Below are positions 7,635 to 14,083 of a stretch of 14,083 nt of DNA, piece after piece. Both the position numbers and the translations under genes were made by a program. Within the stretch, counting starts at the first letter, position 1. Each line of letters begins with the position of its first letter. Source of the DNA: Pelagibacteraceae bacterium (GTDB taxonomy: Bacteria; Pseudomonadota; Alphaproteobacteria; Pelagibacterales; Pelagibacteraceae). The notes below the pieces were generated by a model. That model saw only the letters and a list, made by a program, of their open reading frames with translations, did no database searches and was not told the origin of the DNA. Location of the stretch: positions 1-14,083 of the forward strand of contig VTPF01000010.1 of the NCBI GenBank assembly GCA_008638025.1. The letters are read 5' to 3'.

Positions 7635-8384
7635 TTAATTTTTAGATTTAATATAAATATCTTTAAACATTTGTTCTTGTTTCATTAAAAGCTTTCCTTC
7701 GCGAACTAGTTCTAGACTAGCAGCAAAAGTACCTGATAAACCAGACTTTTTTAACTTTTTATTTTTTAAAAAATTTTTTGGTATAATAGTATTAATATCA
7801 CACCACTCTTTAATCTGATCAAACATCTTAGTAATCATTTTTAAAGCTTCTTCCATTGTGTAAACTGGTAATTTTTTTATATTGATAGATGAAAAATTTT
7901 CTTTTCTTTTGAAATCAGCATAGGCTTTAATAAGTTCGTATAAAGAAACATTATACTCTGACTTATTAATAGGCTTAATTCCTTCTCTCATGGCTCTCAT
8001 AAAAACCTCATAACCTAATTTTGGTTTACTCATTAACTGATCAGATAGTAGCCTGATACTTTCTAATTTTCTTAATTGCAATTTAAGCTTTTCTGCCATT
8101 TTAATTGCAGAAAAATCATCGTCAAAATCTTCGGGTAGTAAAAGTCTTGATTTTAAATATGCAAGCCAAGATGCCATAACTAAAAAATCTGCCGCAAGCT
8201 CTAGGTTATCATTTAATTCAGAAATATAATTAATATATTGATCAGCAAGCTGAACGATGGAGATTTGCATTAAATCAACTTTTTGAGCCTTGGCAAGATC
8301 TAACAATAGATCTAAAGGACCTTCGTAATTATCAACCTGTAATTTAAAATTATCAGTTAAAACTTCAGCATGATTCTCTTGCAT
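7635..8384 (-). CDS. scpA: Segregation and condensation protein ScpA
   Basis: The kleisin subunit of the SMC-ScpAB condensin, bridging the SMC heads and binding a ScpB dimer. It is 249 residues, a normal length. The N-terminal SMC-binding domain begins with FKLQVDNYEGPLDLLLDLAK (residues 13-32), the standard opening of the family, and goes on with VDLMQISIVQLADQYINYI. LAADFLVMASWLAYLKSRLL at about 63-82 is the second strong block. The C-terminal winged helix (from about residue 200) includes FAASLELVREGKLLMKQEQM near the end. The ATG at 8384 is 16 bases after nagZ, with scpB starting 5 bases after its stop, so the two partners are probably made from one message. Confidence 0.96.
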   Translation of the reverse strand: MQENHAEVLTDNFKLQVDNYEGPLDLLLDLAKAQKVDLMQISIVQLADQYINYISELNDNLELAADFLVMASWLAYLKSRLLLPEDFDDDFSAIKMAEKLKLQLRKLESIRLLSDQLMSKPKLGYEVFMRAMREGIKPINKSEYNVSLYELIKAYADFKRKENFSSINIKKLPVYTMEEALKMITKMFDQIKEWCDINTIIPKNFLKNKKLKKSGLSGTFAASLELVREGKLLMKQEQMFKDIYIKSKN

Positions 8385-8400
8385 AAAAAATCGTACTAAA

Positions 8401-9354
8401 TTATTGGCTATAATTAAAGATTTTAATCATTTTTGCTAACAACTTCTTATTGGCCACCTTGGTTGTTGTAAGCAAACGTCTCATTTCAGCAAGATTTCCA
8501 CTACAGTGCAATACAATATCACATCCAGCCTCAAATGATCTGGCAGCTCTACTTTCTATGGACCCATTTAAAGCTTTCATGCATATGTCATCTGACATGA
8601 TCAATCCTTTGAATTTCAATTTTTTTTTAATAATTTGCTTAATTATTATAGAAGAAAAAGTTGCTGGATGAATTGAGTCAATATTTTTATAAAGCAGATG
8701 TGCGGTCATTAAAAAGGGAGATTCTATATTTTTAAAACACTCAAAATCATTATTAAATAAAAAATCTTTTGTTTCATTTATAATTGGTAAATGAAAATGA
8801 CTATCTAAATTTGATAAACCGTGACCAGGTGCATGTTTGCCGATAGTTAATAACCTTCTTTTAAAATACTTCTTTATTATAATTTTACCAATTGAAATTA
8901 CTTCTTTGACATTTTCAGAATACGCTCGATCAGATATAACACTACTTTTATTAGGATAGAATAAATCTAACACTGGTGTAGCAATTAAATTTATACCAAA
9001 ATAATTAAATAAATTAGAATTAAAGTTAATAAATTTATTAATCTCTAAATCAAATTTATTTTTATCCGCTTTAAAATAATTTCCAAATATTTTAGCTGAT
9101 TGATTGTTTTGATTAAAAAAATTTGAAAAACGATTAACTCTGCCACCCTCATGATCGATCATAATTAACGTTTTTTGATCGGGATTTAAAGATTTGAGTT
9201 CAGCGATAAGATTCTTCAATTGAAGAAAGTCTTTAATATTTCGGGAAAAAATAATATATCCAAGGGGTAAATGTGTTTTGAACAAAAAATACTCTTCTTT
9301 AGATATTCTTGGACCCGACAAACCTAATATAAGAGGTTTATATACACTTTTCAT
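8401..9354 (-). CDS. nagZ: Beta-N-acetylhexosaminidase NagZ (glycoside hydrolase family 3)
   Basis: Cytosolic enzyme that removes N-acetylglucosamine from anhydromuropeptides during peptidoglycan recycling. It is 317 residues from the ATG at 9354. Family motifs: MIDHEGGRVNRF (65-76), KHAPGHG (173-179) with DSH (184-186), which contribute the general acid/base loop, and GLIMSDDICMKAL with SDD at 254-256, which holds the catalytic nucleophile Asp. The usual Phe in KHFPGHG is Ala here. The ATG overlaps the stop of the upstream small gene (ATGA), and GGGAG stands 8 bases before it. A TTG five codons upstream is open but would place the start inside that Shine-Dalgarno site. NagZ between argS and scpA is standard for alphaproteobacteria. 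Confidence 0.94.
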   Translation of the reverse strand: MKSVYKPLILGLSGPRISKEEYFLFKTHLPLGYIIFSRNIKDFLQLKNLIAELKSLNPDQKTLIMIDHEGGRVNRFSNFFNQNNQSAKIFGNYFKADKNKFDLEINKFINFNSNLFNYFGINLIATPVLDLFYPNKSSVISDRAYSENVKEVISIGKIIIKKYFKRRLLTIGKHAPGHGLSNLDSHFHLPIINETKDFLFNNDFECFKNIESPFLMTAHLLYKNIDSIHPATFSSIIIKQIIKKKLKFKGLIMSDDICMKALNGSIESRAARSFEAGCDIVLHCSGNLAEMRRLLTTTKVANKKLLAKMIKIFNYSQ

Positions 9355-9608
9355 TTTATTAACTCCCAAAACTTAGGTTCTTTATCAATTTTTTTGAAAT
9401 ATTCAGAATTATCTATAAATTTTTTAAAATTTTTATTAACTTCAATTTTAGGAAGGGTCATGCCGTAATTGACAATTGTTAAATCATGTGATGCTCTACT
9501 CTTAACAACTTTTGATTTAAAACTGTCTGATAAATAAAATAATAAACTAAAATAAAAAAACAAAAAAAACAAAATAGTAGAAACTATTTTTATCATTAAT
9601 TGCGTCAT
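9351..9608 (-). CDS. Short single-pass membrane protein between argS and nagZ
   Basis: An 85-residue protein starting at the ATG at 9608, which shares one base with the argS stop (TGATG); a GTG one codon earlier and Met5 are other possible starts. A hydrophobic helix at about residues 8-27 (IVSTILFFLFFYFSLLFYL) is followed by about 58 mostly polar residues ending in FKKIDKEPKFWELIK. The short N-terminus with one Lys and the Lys-rich stretch after the helix leave the topology uncertain. It is not recognisable by sequence. In many alphaproteobacteria the gene between argS and nagZ encodes a SPOR-domain protein with an N-terminal membrane anchor. By position this could be a reduced relative, but I see no SPOR domain and the protein is too short to hold one after the helix. 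Tight overlaps with argS and nagZ on both sides support that it is translated. Confidence 0.75.
   Translation of the reverse strand: MTQLMIKIVSTILFFLFFYFSLLFYLSDSFKSKVVKSRASHDLTIVNYGMTLPKIEVNKNFKKFIDNSEYFKKIDKEPKFWELIK
9363..9367 (-). promoter_or_regulatory. Shine-Dalgarno site of nagZ
   Basis: The minus-strand GGGAG ends 8 bases before the nagZ ATG (9354-9352). It lies within the last codons of the upstream small gene and is the only strong Shine-Dalgarno match I see ahead of any gene in this window. It decides the nagZ start in favour of the ATG over the TTG at 9369. Confidence 0.65.
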
Positions 9609-11308
9609 CACATAGACTCTGGTGAACTAACACCTAGTATTAACAGTCCAGACTTTATTACTTTTAATATTCTATCTAAAAGAAAAATTCTTGCTTTGAT
9701 TAATTCTTTATTATTATTTTCAATAATTTTAAATTCCGAATGTTCCTTCCCTAAATTCCAGTAAGAATGAAATATGGAAGCCAAATCATACAAATAATAA
9801 GGTATTCGATGAGGCTCTAAATTTTTAGCAGACAGCTCTAGACATTTTGACCACAACGATAATTTTTTTATCATGTCAATTTCAATGTCAGAGTCCAATA
9901 ATTGCAAACTTTCTTGATCAAAATTGCTTAAATCCAAAGATACTTTTCTTAAAACTGAATGAATTCTAGCGCTAGCATACTGTACATAAAAAACGGGATT
10001 TTCTTTTGTTTTCTCAGTAACTAAATCAAAATCAAAATCTAGCTGACTATCATTACTTCTATAAATCATCATAAATCTCACAGCATCTACACCCACTGAG
10101 TTCACTAATTCTTTTGCAGTAATAAAATCTCCTGCTCTCTTAGACATTTTGTAAGGCTCACCAGACTTAAAGAGTTTTACTAATTGACAAACCTTGCATT
10201 CAAAATCTGCATTAAAATCAGACAAAGCATCAACACAAGCTTTTAATCTTTTGAGATAACCAGCATGATCTGCTCCTAATACATTGATGTATTGATCGAA
10301 TTTTCTTTCTAATTTGTAAGAATGATAAGCAACATCATTGGCAAAATATGTCCAGGTTCCATCTGACTTTTTAAGAGCCCTATCAACATCATCACCAAAT
10401 TTTGTAGATTTAAATAACAATTGCTCTCTTGGTTCCCAATCATCATTTTCATTTCCTTTAGGTTTTGGCAAAATACCATTGTAAATACAGTTTTTGTTTT
10501 CTAATATTTTTATGGTATTGGAAACTAAGTTTTTTTTTACCAATTCTTTTTCTGAAACAAATAAATCGTGTCTAATACCTAATGCAAGTAAATCGTTTTT
10601 TATCATTATCATTGCCTCATCCATTGCCATAGATCCCAATTGATCTTTAATTTCATCGTAATTAGAATAATCAGAAATACTTCTTTTTTTGATCAAGTTT
10701 TCAGCGATTTCTTTAAGATATTCACCAGGGTACAAGCCCTCATTAATTGGAAATTTTTTTCCATCTGTAATTTCAAGAATTCTCGCATAAACAGATTTTG
10801 CAAACATATGAATTTGATTGCCATAATCATTTATGTAATATTCTTTTGTTACTTTATGACCAACAAAATTTAAAAGATTGGCTAAAATATCTCCATAGAC
10901 TGCCCCTCGACAATGACCCACATGTAAAGGACCGGTAGGATTTGCTGAAACATATTCTAAATTAATTTTTTTTGGGTTGGTCGTAATTTTACCCTTGCTA
11001 TCCTCAAATGAAAATAAAAAATTAAACCAGAATATTTTTTTAAATTTTAAATTTATAAAACCTGGTTTTACGACCTCAACTGTTTCAAATTCATTAAAAC
11101 TTTGCTTAATTAAATCGACAATTTTGGCACCAACTTCTAATGGGTTTATTTTAAGAGAAGAAGATAATATAAGCGGTGCGTTAAAAGCTAAATCTCCAAA
11201 ACTAGCTTGCCTTGGTGAATCCACGGTTACTTTATCTTCATTACATTCGAAATTATTATCCTGAAGTAATAAATAAAATTTATCTTTATATATTTTAAAA
11301 ATATTCAT
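9608..11308 (-). CDS. argS: Arginyl-tRNA synthetase
   Basis: Charges tRNA-Arg. It is 566 residues, a normal length for the bacterial form. The N-terminal additional domain (about 1-110) contains SPRQASFGDLAFNAPLILS, which recognises the tRNA D-loop. The class I core has the HIGH motif as HVGH (129-132) within ANPTGPLHVGHCRGAVYGD, and the KMSKS-type motif as KMSKRAG (387-393). Many bacterial ArgRS have a degenerate KMSKS loop; this one keeps KMSK. The C-terminal alpha-helical anticodon-binding domain runs from about 440 to the end (VQYASARIHSVLRK and downstream). The ATG overlaps the dgt stop (ATGA), and the argS stop overlaps the next gene (TGATG), so translation along dgt-argS-small gene-nagZ is probably coupled. 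Confidence 0.97.
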   Translation of the reverse strand: MNIFKIYKDKFYLLLQDNNFECNEDKVTVDSPRQASFGDLAFNAPLILSSSLKINPLEVGAKIVDLIKQSFNEFETVEVVKPGFINLKFKKIFWFNFLFSFEDSKGKITTNPKKINLEYVSANPTGPLHVGHCRGAVYGDILANLLNFVGHKVTKEYYINDYGNQIHMFAKSVYARILEITDGKKFPINEGLYPGEYLKEIAENLIKKRSISDYSNYDEIKDQLGSMAMDEAMIMIKNDLLALGIRHDLFVSEKELVKKNLVSNTIKILENKNCIYNGILPKPKGNENDDWEPREQLLFKSTKFGDDVDRALKKSDGTWTYFANDVAYHSYKLERKFDQYINVLGADHAGYLKRLKACVDALSDFNADFECKVCQLVKLFKSGEPYKMSKRAGDFITAKELVNSVGVDAVRFMMIYRSNDSQLDFDFDLVTEKTKENPVFYVQYASARIHSVLRKVSLDLSNFDQESLQLLDSDIEIDMIKKLSLWSKCLELSAKNLEPHRIPYYLYDLASIFHSYWNLGKEHSEFKIIENNNKELIKARIFLLDRILKVIKSGLLILGVSSPESM

Positions 11309-12438
11309 TTTAATGAGTTAAAAAGATCAATAGCATATTTATCAGTCATTCCAGAAATATAGTCACTAATATTTCTTTCTTTTGAAAAGTTATTATTAAA
11401 TTTCATTGAAATTTTTTCATAATTATTAACATAATAAATAAAAATTTTTTCTATTATTTCTTTTGATTTATTCGACCATTTTTGAATATGTGTGTGCTTA
11501 TACATATTTAAATGTAAAAAAATTTTAATATCTTTGATCAAATTACTTACCCCATCAGAAAACTTAATAATTGATTTATTAGAGTCATAAACATCGTGAA
11601 TATTATTAATTCTGTGGAAATCTATATTTTTTTTTGAATTATCTATTAAATCAGTGACCATATAATCAATTAGTTTTCTAACTAAGGTGTAATTATTTTT
11701 ATCAGAATTTTTATTATAAGTTTCGTTAATTAAATCTTTTAAAATAGGAATTTGTTTAAGATCATTAATAGTAAAAAAATTCGCTCTTAATCCGTCATCT
11801 ATATCATGATTATTATACGCTATATCATCAGATAAAGAGCTTATTTGAGCCTCTAAAGATCCGTAAGTTTTTAAATTTAAACTATAATTATAAATTTCTG
11901 GCAAAAGTATTTTTAACTTTTGTTCGTTTTCAACAGGTCCGTTGTGTTTTAACAGACCATCAATGCAATTTAGAGAAAGATTTAGACCTAAATAATTTTC
12001 ATAAATATTTTCTAACAACAAAAGAATTCTCAGGGATTGTATGTTATGATCAAAGCCGCCGTGGTTTTCCATACATTCTGCCAATACATCTTCACCTGCA
12101 TGACCAAATGGGGTGTGGCCCAAATCATGTGCTAAACTTAATGCTTCGCACAAATCTTCATTTAGACCCATATGCCTAGCTATAGATCTAGAAATTTGTG
12201 ATACCTCCAATGAATGAGTGAGCCTTGTTCTAAAATGATCCCCTTCATGGTAAATAAAAACCTGTGTTTTATGTTTTAACCTTCTAAATGAAGAGCAGTG
12301 AATGACACGATCCCGATCTCTTTGATATTCAGATCTGTAAGATGAGGTTTTTTCAGAATAAAATCTTCCTAAAAAATTTGCTTGATTTGATGCATATTTC
12401 TGTAAAATGCTATCATGATTAGCTAGGGATGCGTTCAT
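11305..12438 (-). CDS. dgt: Deoxyguanosinetriphosphate triphosphohydrolase-like protein (HD domain dNTPase)
   Basis: An HD-superfamily dNTP triphosphohydrolase that removes triphosphate from deoxynucleotides and so limits dNTP pools. It is 377 residues, like the shorter dGTPase-like type 2 proteins of alphaproteobacteria rather than the roughly 500-residue E. coli Dgt. RDRDRVIHCSSFRRLKHKTQ (40-59) opens the conserved part. Metal ligands are H75 (TRLTHSLEVS), H104-D105 (AHDLGHTPFGHAGED) and the Asp pair at 204-205 (SLSDDIAYNNHDIDDGL). The substrate may be broader than dGTP, as known for this subfamily. It is the first gene of the long minus-strand run and is divergent from erpA across only 38 bases. 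Its stop overlaps the argS start. Confidence 0.94.
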   Translation of the reverse strand: MNASLANHDSILQKYASNQANFLGRFYSEKTSSYRSEYQRDRDRVIHCSSFRRLKHKTQVFIYHEGDHFRTRLTHSLEVSQISRSIARHMGLNEDLCEALSLAHDLGHTPFGHAGEDVLAECMENHGGFDHNIQSLRILLLLENIYENYLGLNLSLNCIDGLLKHNGPVENEQKLKILLPEIYNYSLNLKTYGSLEAQISSLSDDIAYNNHDIDDGLRANFFTINDLKQIPILKDLINETYNKNSDKNNYTLVRKLIDYMVTDLIDNSKKNIDFHRINNIHDVYDSNKSIIKFSDGVSNLIKDIKIFLHLNMYKHTHIQKWSNKSKEIIEKIFIYYVNNYEKISMKFNNNFSKERNISDYISGMTDKYAIDLFNSLK

Positions 12439-12476
12439 TTAAGATATAATGTATACAAAGTTAATTTAATAAAGTT
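12439..12476. promoter_or_regulatory. Divergent promoter region between dgt and erpA
   Basis: This 38-base gap must hold or border start sites for both directions. Toward erpA there is a perfect TATAAT at 12445-12450, though I find no good -35 inside the start of dgt; the leader would be about 20 bases. Toward dgt, TTATTA (rc of 12467-12472), 17 bases, and TTATAT (rc of 12444-12449) would start transcription almost at the dgt ATG. The two -10 elements overlap on opposite strands. An 8-base palindrome TGTATACA at 12450-12457 lies between them; it may be chance. The assignments are inferred from spacing only. Confidence 0.4.
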
Positions 12477-12794
12477 ATGAATACTAATATAGAAATAAGT
12501 AAAAAAGCTAAAGAAGAAATTAATAACCTCCTACTGGATGAAAACAAAGGTTCTTTTTTTCGCATATCTGTTGAAGGTGGTGGATGCTCTGGTTTTAAAT
12601 ATAACTTTACAATAGATAAAACATTTAATCCTGATGACAAAAAGTTTGACAATGTAATTATTGATCAGATAAGTCTAGAATATATCAAAGGATCAATTCT
12701 AGAATATAACGATACTTTAATTGAAAAATCTTTTAAGATAATCAATCCTAATGCAAAAAGTTCTTGTGGTTGTGGAACTTCTTTTTCTTTATAG
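12477..12794 (+). CDS. erpA: A-type iron-sulfur carrier protein (ErpA/IscA family)
   Basis: Receives and delivers iron-sulfur clusters to target enzymes. At 105 residues it is the normal length of a stand-alone A-type carrier. The three conserved cysteines are present: C37 in VEGGGCSGFKY and the C97-x-C99 pair in SSCGCGTSF at the C-terminus. The start ISKKAKEEINNLL is the usual helix of the family. ErpA, rather than IscA or SufA, is chosen because the gene is not in an isc or suf cluster and because an erpA-like gene next to xthA and dgt is common in alphaproteobacteria; the exact subfamily cannot be proved by eye. Its stop TAG overlaps the GTG of xthA. Confidence 0.92.
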   Translation: MNTNIEISKKAKEEINNLLLDENKGSFFRISVEGGGCSGFKYNFTIDKTFNPDDKKFDNVIIDQISLEYIKGSILEYNDTLIEKSFKIINPNAKSSCGCGTSFSL

Positions 12795-13567
12795 TGAATA
12801 TAGCGAGTTGGAACATTAATTCTGTAAGAATTAGAATAGACCAAGTTTTAGAATATTTAAAAGAAAAAAAGATTGATATTTTATTTTTACAAGAAATTAA
12901 AACAGAAGATAAAAATTTTCCTTATCAAGATTTTAAAAAGGCTGGATATTATGCTTATGTTAATGGTCAAAAATCATATAACGGGGTGGCCATATTAAGC
13001 AATCAAGAATTAGTAACTGATTATAATGAATTTAAAGATCCATTAGGCCAAGCTAGATTTATTTCAACTAATATTAATTTTAAAAATAAAATTATATCTC
13101 TAATTTCAATTTATCTACCAAACGGAAATCCAATAAATACAGATAAGTATGAATATAAAAAAAAATGGATGGAATCCTTTGAGGAATTTATTAAATCAAA
13201 ACTAAAAAAAAATAAAAATATTATTATTACAGGTGATTTTAATATCATACCTGCTGACAATGATGTTGATAATCCTGAAGAATGGTTAAATGATGCTTTG
13301 TTTAAATTAGAGATTAGAAAAAAATTTAGATCCATACTAAATCTTGGTTTTAAAGATGGTTTTAGGTTATTTGATAATCGAGGTGAGCAATACACATTCT
13401 GGGATTACCAACAAGGGTCTTGGCAAAGAAATAAAGGATTAAGAATAGATCATTATTTAATATCCAATGAACTAGTCGACTCTTTAAAAACTATAGAAAT
13501 AGATAAATATACAAGAGAAAATCAACGACCATCAGATCATGTTCCTATAAGGTGTGTTCTTATTTAA
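12794..13567 (+). CDS. xthA: Exodeoxyribonuclease III (AP endonuclease, ExoIII family)
   Basis: Base-excision repair enzyme that cleaves 5' of abasic sites and trims 3' ends. From the GTG at 12794 the protein is 257 residues, close to the usual 255-270. Active-site residues of the endonuclease/exonuclease/phosphatase fold are all present: N7 (NIASWNINSVR), E34 (FLQEIKTED), Y107 (SIYLPNGNP), D148 and N150 (ITGDFNIIPADNDV), D219 (LRIDHYLIS), and D248-H249 (PSDHVPI). An upstream ATG at 12764 is open, but it lies inside erpA and would add ten unrelated residues before the conserved NIASWN, so the GTG is preferred. TAGTG gives a one-base stop/start overlap with erpA. No Shine-Dalgarno is visible, so translation probably depends on coupling to erpA. 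The 3' end overlaps the manC-like gene on the other strand. Confidence 0.95.
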   Translation: MNIASWNINSVRIRIDQVLEYLKEKKIDILFLQEIKTEDKNFPYQDFKKAGYYAYVNGQKSYNGVAILSNQELVTDYNEFKDPLGQARFISTNINFKNKIISLISIYLPNGNPINTDKYEYKKKWMESFEEFIKSKLKKNKNIIITGDFNIIPADNDVDNPEEWLNDALFKLEIRKKFRSILNLGFKDGFRLFDNRGEQYTFWDYQQGSWQRNKGLRIDHYLISNELVDSLKTIEIDKYTRENQRPSDHVPIRCVLI

Positions 13568-14083
13568 CTCTATTATACTGATCAATATATCTAATAATAT
13601 CAGTTTCTTTTAAAACACTACCTACCTGAGCTTCAATAATTTTTACTGGATTAGAAAAAAAATTTTCAACTCTATGCTTTGATCCAAGAGGGATAAAAAT
13701 AGTTTCGTCAATTTTTGGAAATACAATTTTATTATCAATAGTTACTCTTGGCCTTCCATTAGTGATGGTCCAATGTTCGGATCTATACTTATGCTTCTGT
13801 AAGCTTATGGAAGAATCTTTATTTATGACAAGTTCTTTGATTAAAAAACCATCACCTCTATGTAGGTTAATGTATTTACCCCAAGGTTTAAGAAAAATAT
13901 TCTTTTTTTGATAATATTTATGCTTAATTTTCTTAAATAAATGAGTGATAGCTCTCCAACTACCTAGATCAGACCAGCCAACATTCAGCTTTATTCCTAT
14001 GATTGTTTTTACTTTTTCTAAAATTGCATAATCAAAAGAAATCTCTTTTATCGGAATATAGAATTTTTTATTAAGCTTTATTG
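13560..14083 (-). CDS. manC: Mannose-1-phosphate guanylyltransferase / mannose-6-phosphate isomerase, C-terminal part
   Basis: The visible 173 residues run from the right edge to a TAA at 13562-13560; the N-terminal half with the nucleotide-binding motif is off the window. Full-length proteins of this bifunctional type (ManC/AlgA/XanB) are about 470 residues. The end of the transferase domain is seen as SFDYAILEK and VGWSDLGSW. A cupin-type isomerase domain follows: KPWGKYINLHRGDGFLIKEL, then SLQKHKYRSEHWTITNGRPR with the metal-binding His and Glu residues, FIPLGSKHRVENFF, and the terminal TDIIRYIDQYNR. It makes GDP-mannose for surface polysaccharides or lipopolysaccharide. The gene is on the opposite strand to xthA, and their 3' ends overlap by 8 bases. 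Confidence 0.93.
   Translation of the reverse strand, partial: IKLNKKFYIPIKEISFDYAILEKVKTIIGIKLNVGWSDLGSWRAITHLFKKIKHKYYQKKNIFLKPWGKYINLHRGDGFLIKELVINKDSSISLQKHKYRSEHWTITNGRPRVTIDNKIVFPKIDETIFIPLGSKHRVENFFSNPVKIIEAQVGSVLKETDIIRYIDQYNRVK

Noticed and set aside
12461..12652. Minus-strand open frame of 63 codons inside erpA
   Set aside because: It lies antisense to a clearly identified Fe-S carrier gene and shows no family features of its own.
12764..12793. Upstream ATG start for xthA inside erpA
   Set aside because: It would add ten hydrophobic residues encoded out of frame by the conserved Cys-Gly-Cys end of erpA; the GTG in TAGTG begins the conserved NIASWN.
1..14083. CRISPR array, insertion sequence, toxin-antitoxin or defence cassette
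   Set aside because: No spaced direct repeats, terminal inverted repeats, transposase motifs or defence-type domains are visible; nearly every base is accounted for by housekeeping genes.

Overview
The window is strongly A+T-rich, densely packed DNA that looks like part of a small, streamlined alphaproteobacterial chromosome. Genes are separated by a few bases or overlap, there are almost no Shine-Dalgarno sequences, and coding regions are rich in Lys, Asn, Ile and Phe. The gene order dgt-argS-(small membrane protein)-nagZ-scpA-scpB-tatA-tatB-tatC-serS, with erpA and xthA next to dgt, is a conserved alphaproteobacterial neighbourhood. The base composition and compactness suggest a marine lineage of the SAR11/HIMB59 type, but the exact clade cannot be fixed from this sequence alone.

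Layout. Left edge (1-529, minus strand): tRNA-Ser(GCU) is followed after only 6 bases by the start of a membrane protein of unknown function that runs off the window. Bases 530-662 hold a probable tRNA promoter and a weak terminator candidate for the gene upstream. Bases 663-12438 are one uninterrupted run of twelve minus-strand genes, in transcription order: dgt (dNTP hydrolase), argS, a short membrane-anchored protein, nagZ (peptidoglycan recycling), scpA and scpB (condensin partners), tatA-tatB-tatC (twin-arginine export), serS, acetoacetyl-CoA synthetase and formate-tetrahydrofolate ligase. Adjacent genes overlap or are a few to 19 bases apart, except for two gaps of about 40 bases before tatA and before the acetoacetyl-CoA synthetase, which may hold internal promoters. 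Divergently from dgt, on the plus strand, lie erpA (Fe-S carrier) and xthA (exonuclease III), which overlap by one base. The right edge (13560-14083, minus strand) is the C-terminal part of a ManC-type mannose-1-phosphate guanylyltransferase/mannose-6-phosphate isomerase. Its stop lies inside the last codons of xthA.

The genes are mostly housekeeping: nucleotide pool control and DNA repair, tRNA charging (ArgRS and SerRS, plus a serine tRNA), chromosome organisation, protein export, Fe-S assembly, cell-wall recycling, one-carbon and acetoacetate metabolism, and GDP-mannose supply. Several track-style start choices were moved to internal ATG or GTG codons that give stop/start overlaps (fhs, tatC, nagZ, the small membrane protein, xthA).

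I found no mobile element, CRISPR array, phage gene, toxin-antitoxin pair or defence cassette. No convincing undescribed system is present. The points worth a second look are small: the tRNA-to-mRNA junction, the short protein in the position where a SPOR-domain gene is expected, the acidic repeat tail on ScpB, the overlapping convergent gene ends, and possible near-leaderless promoters.
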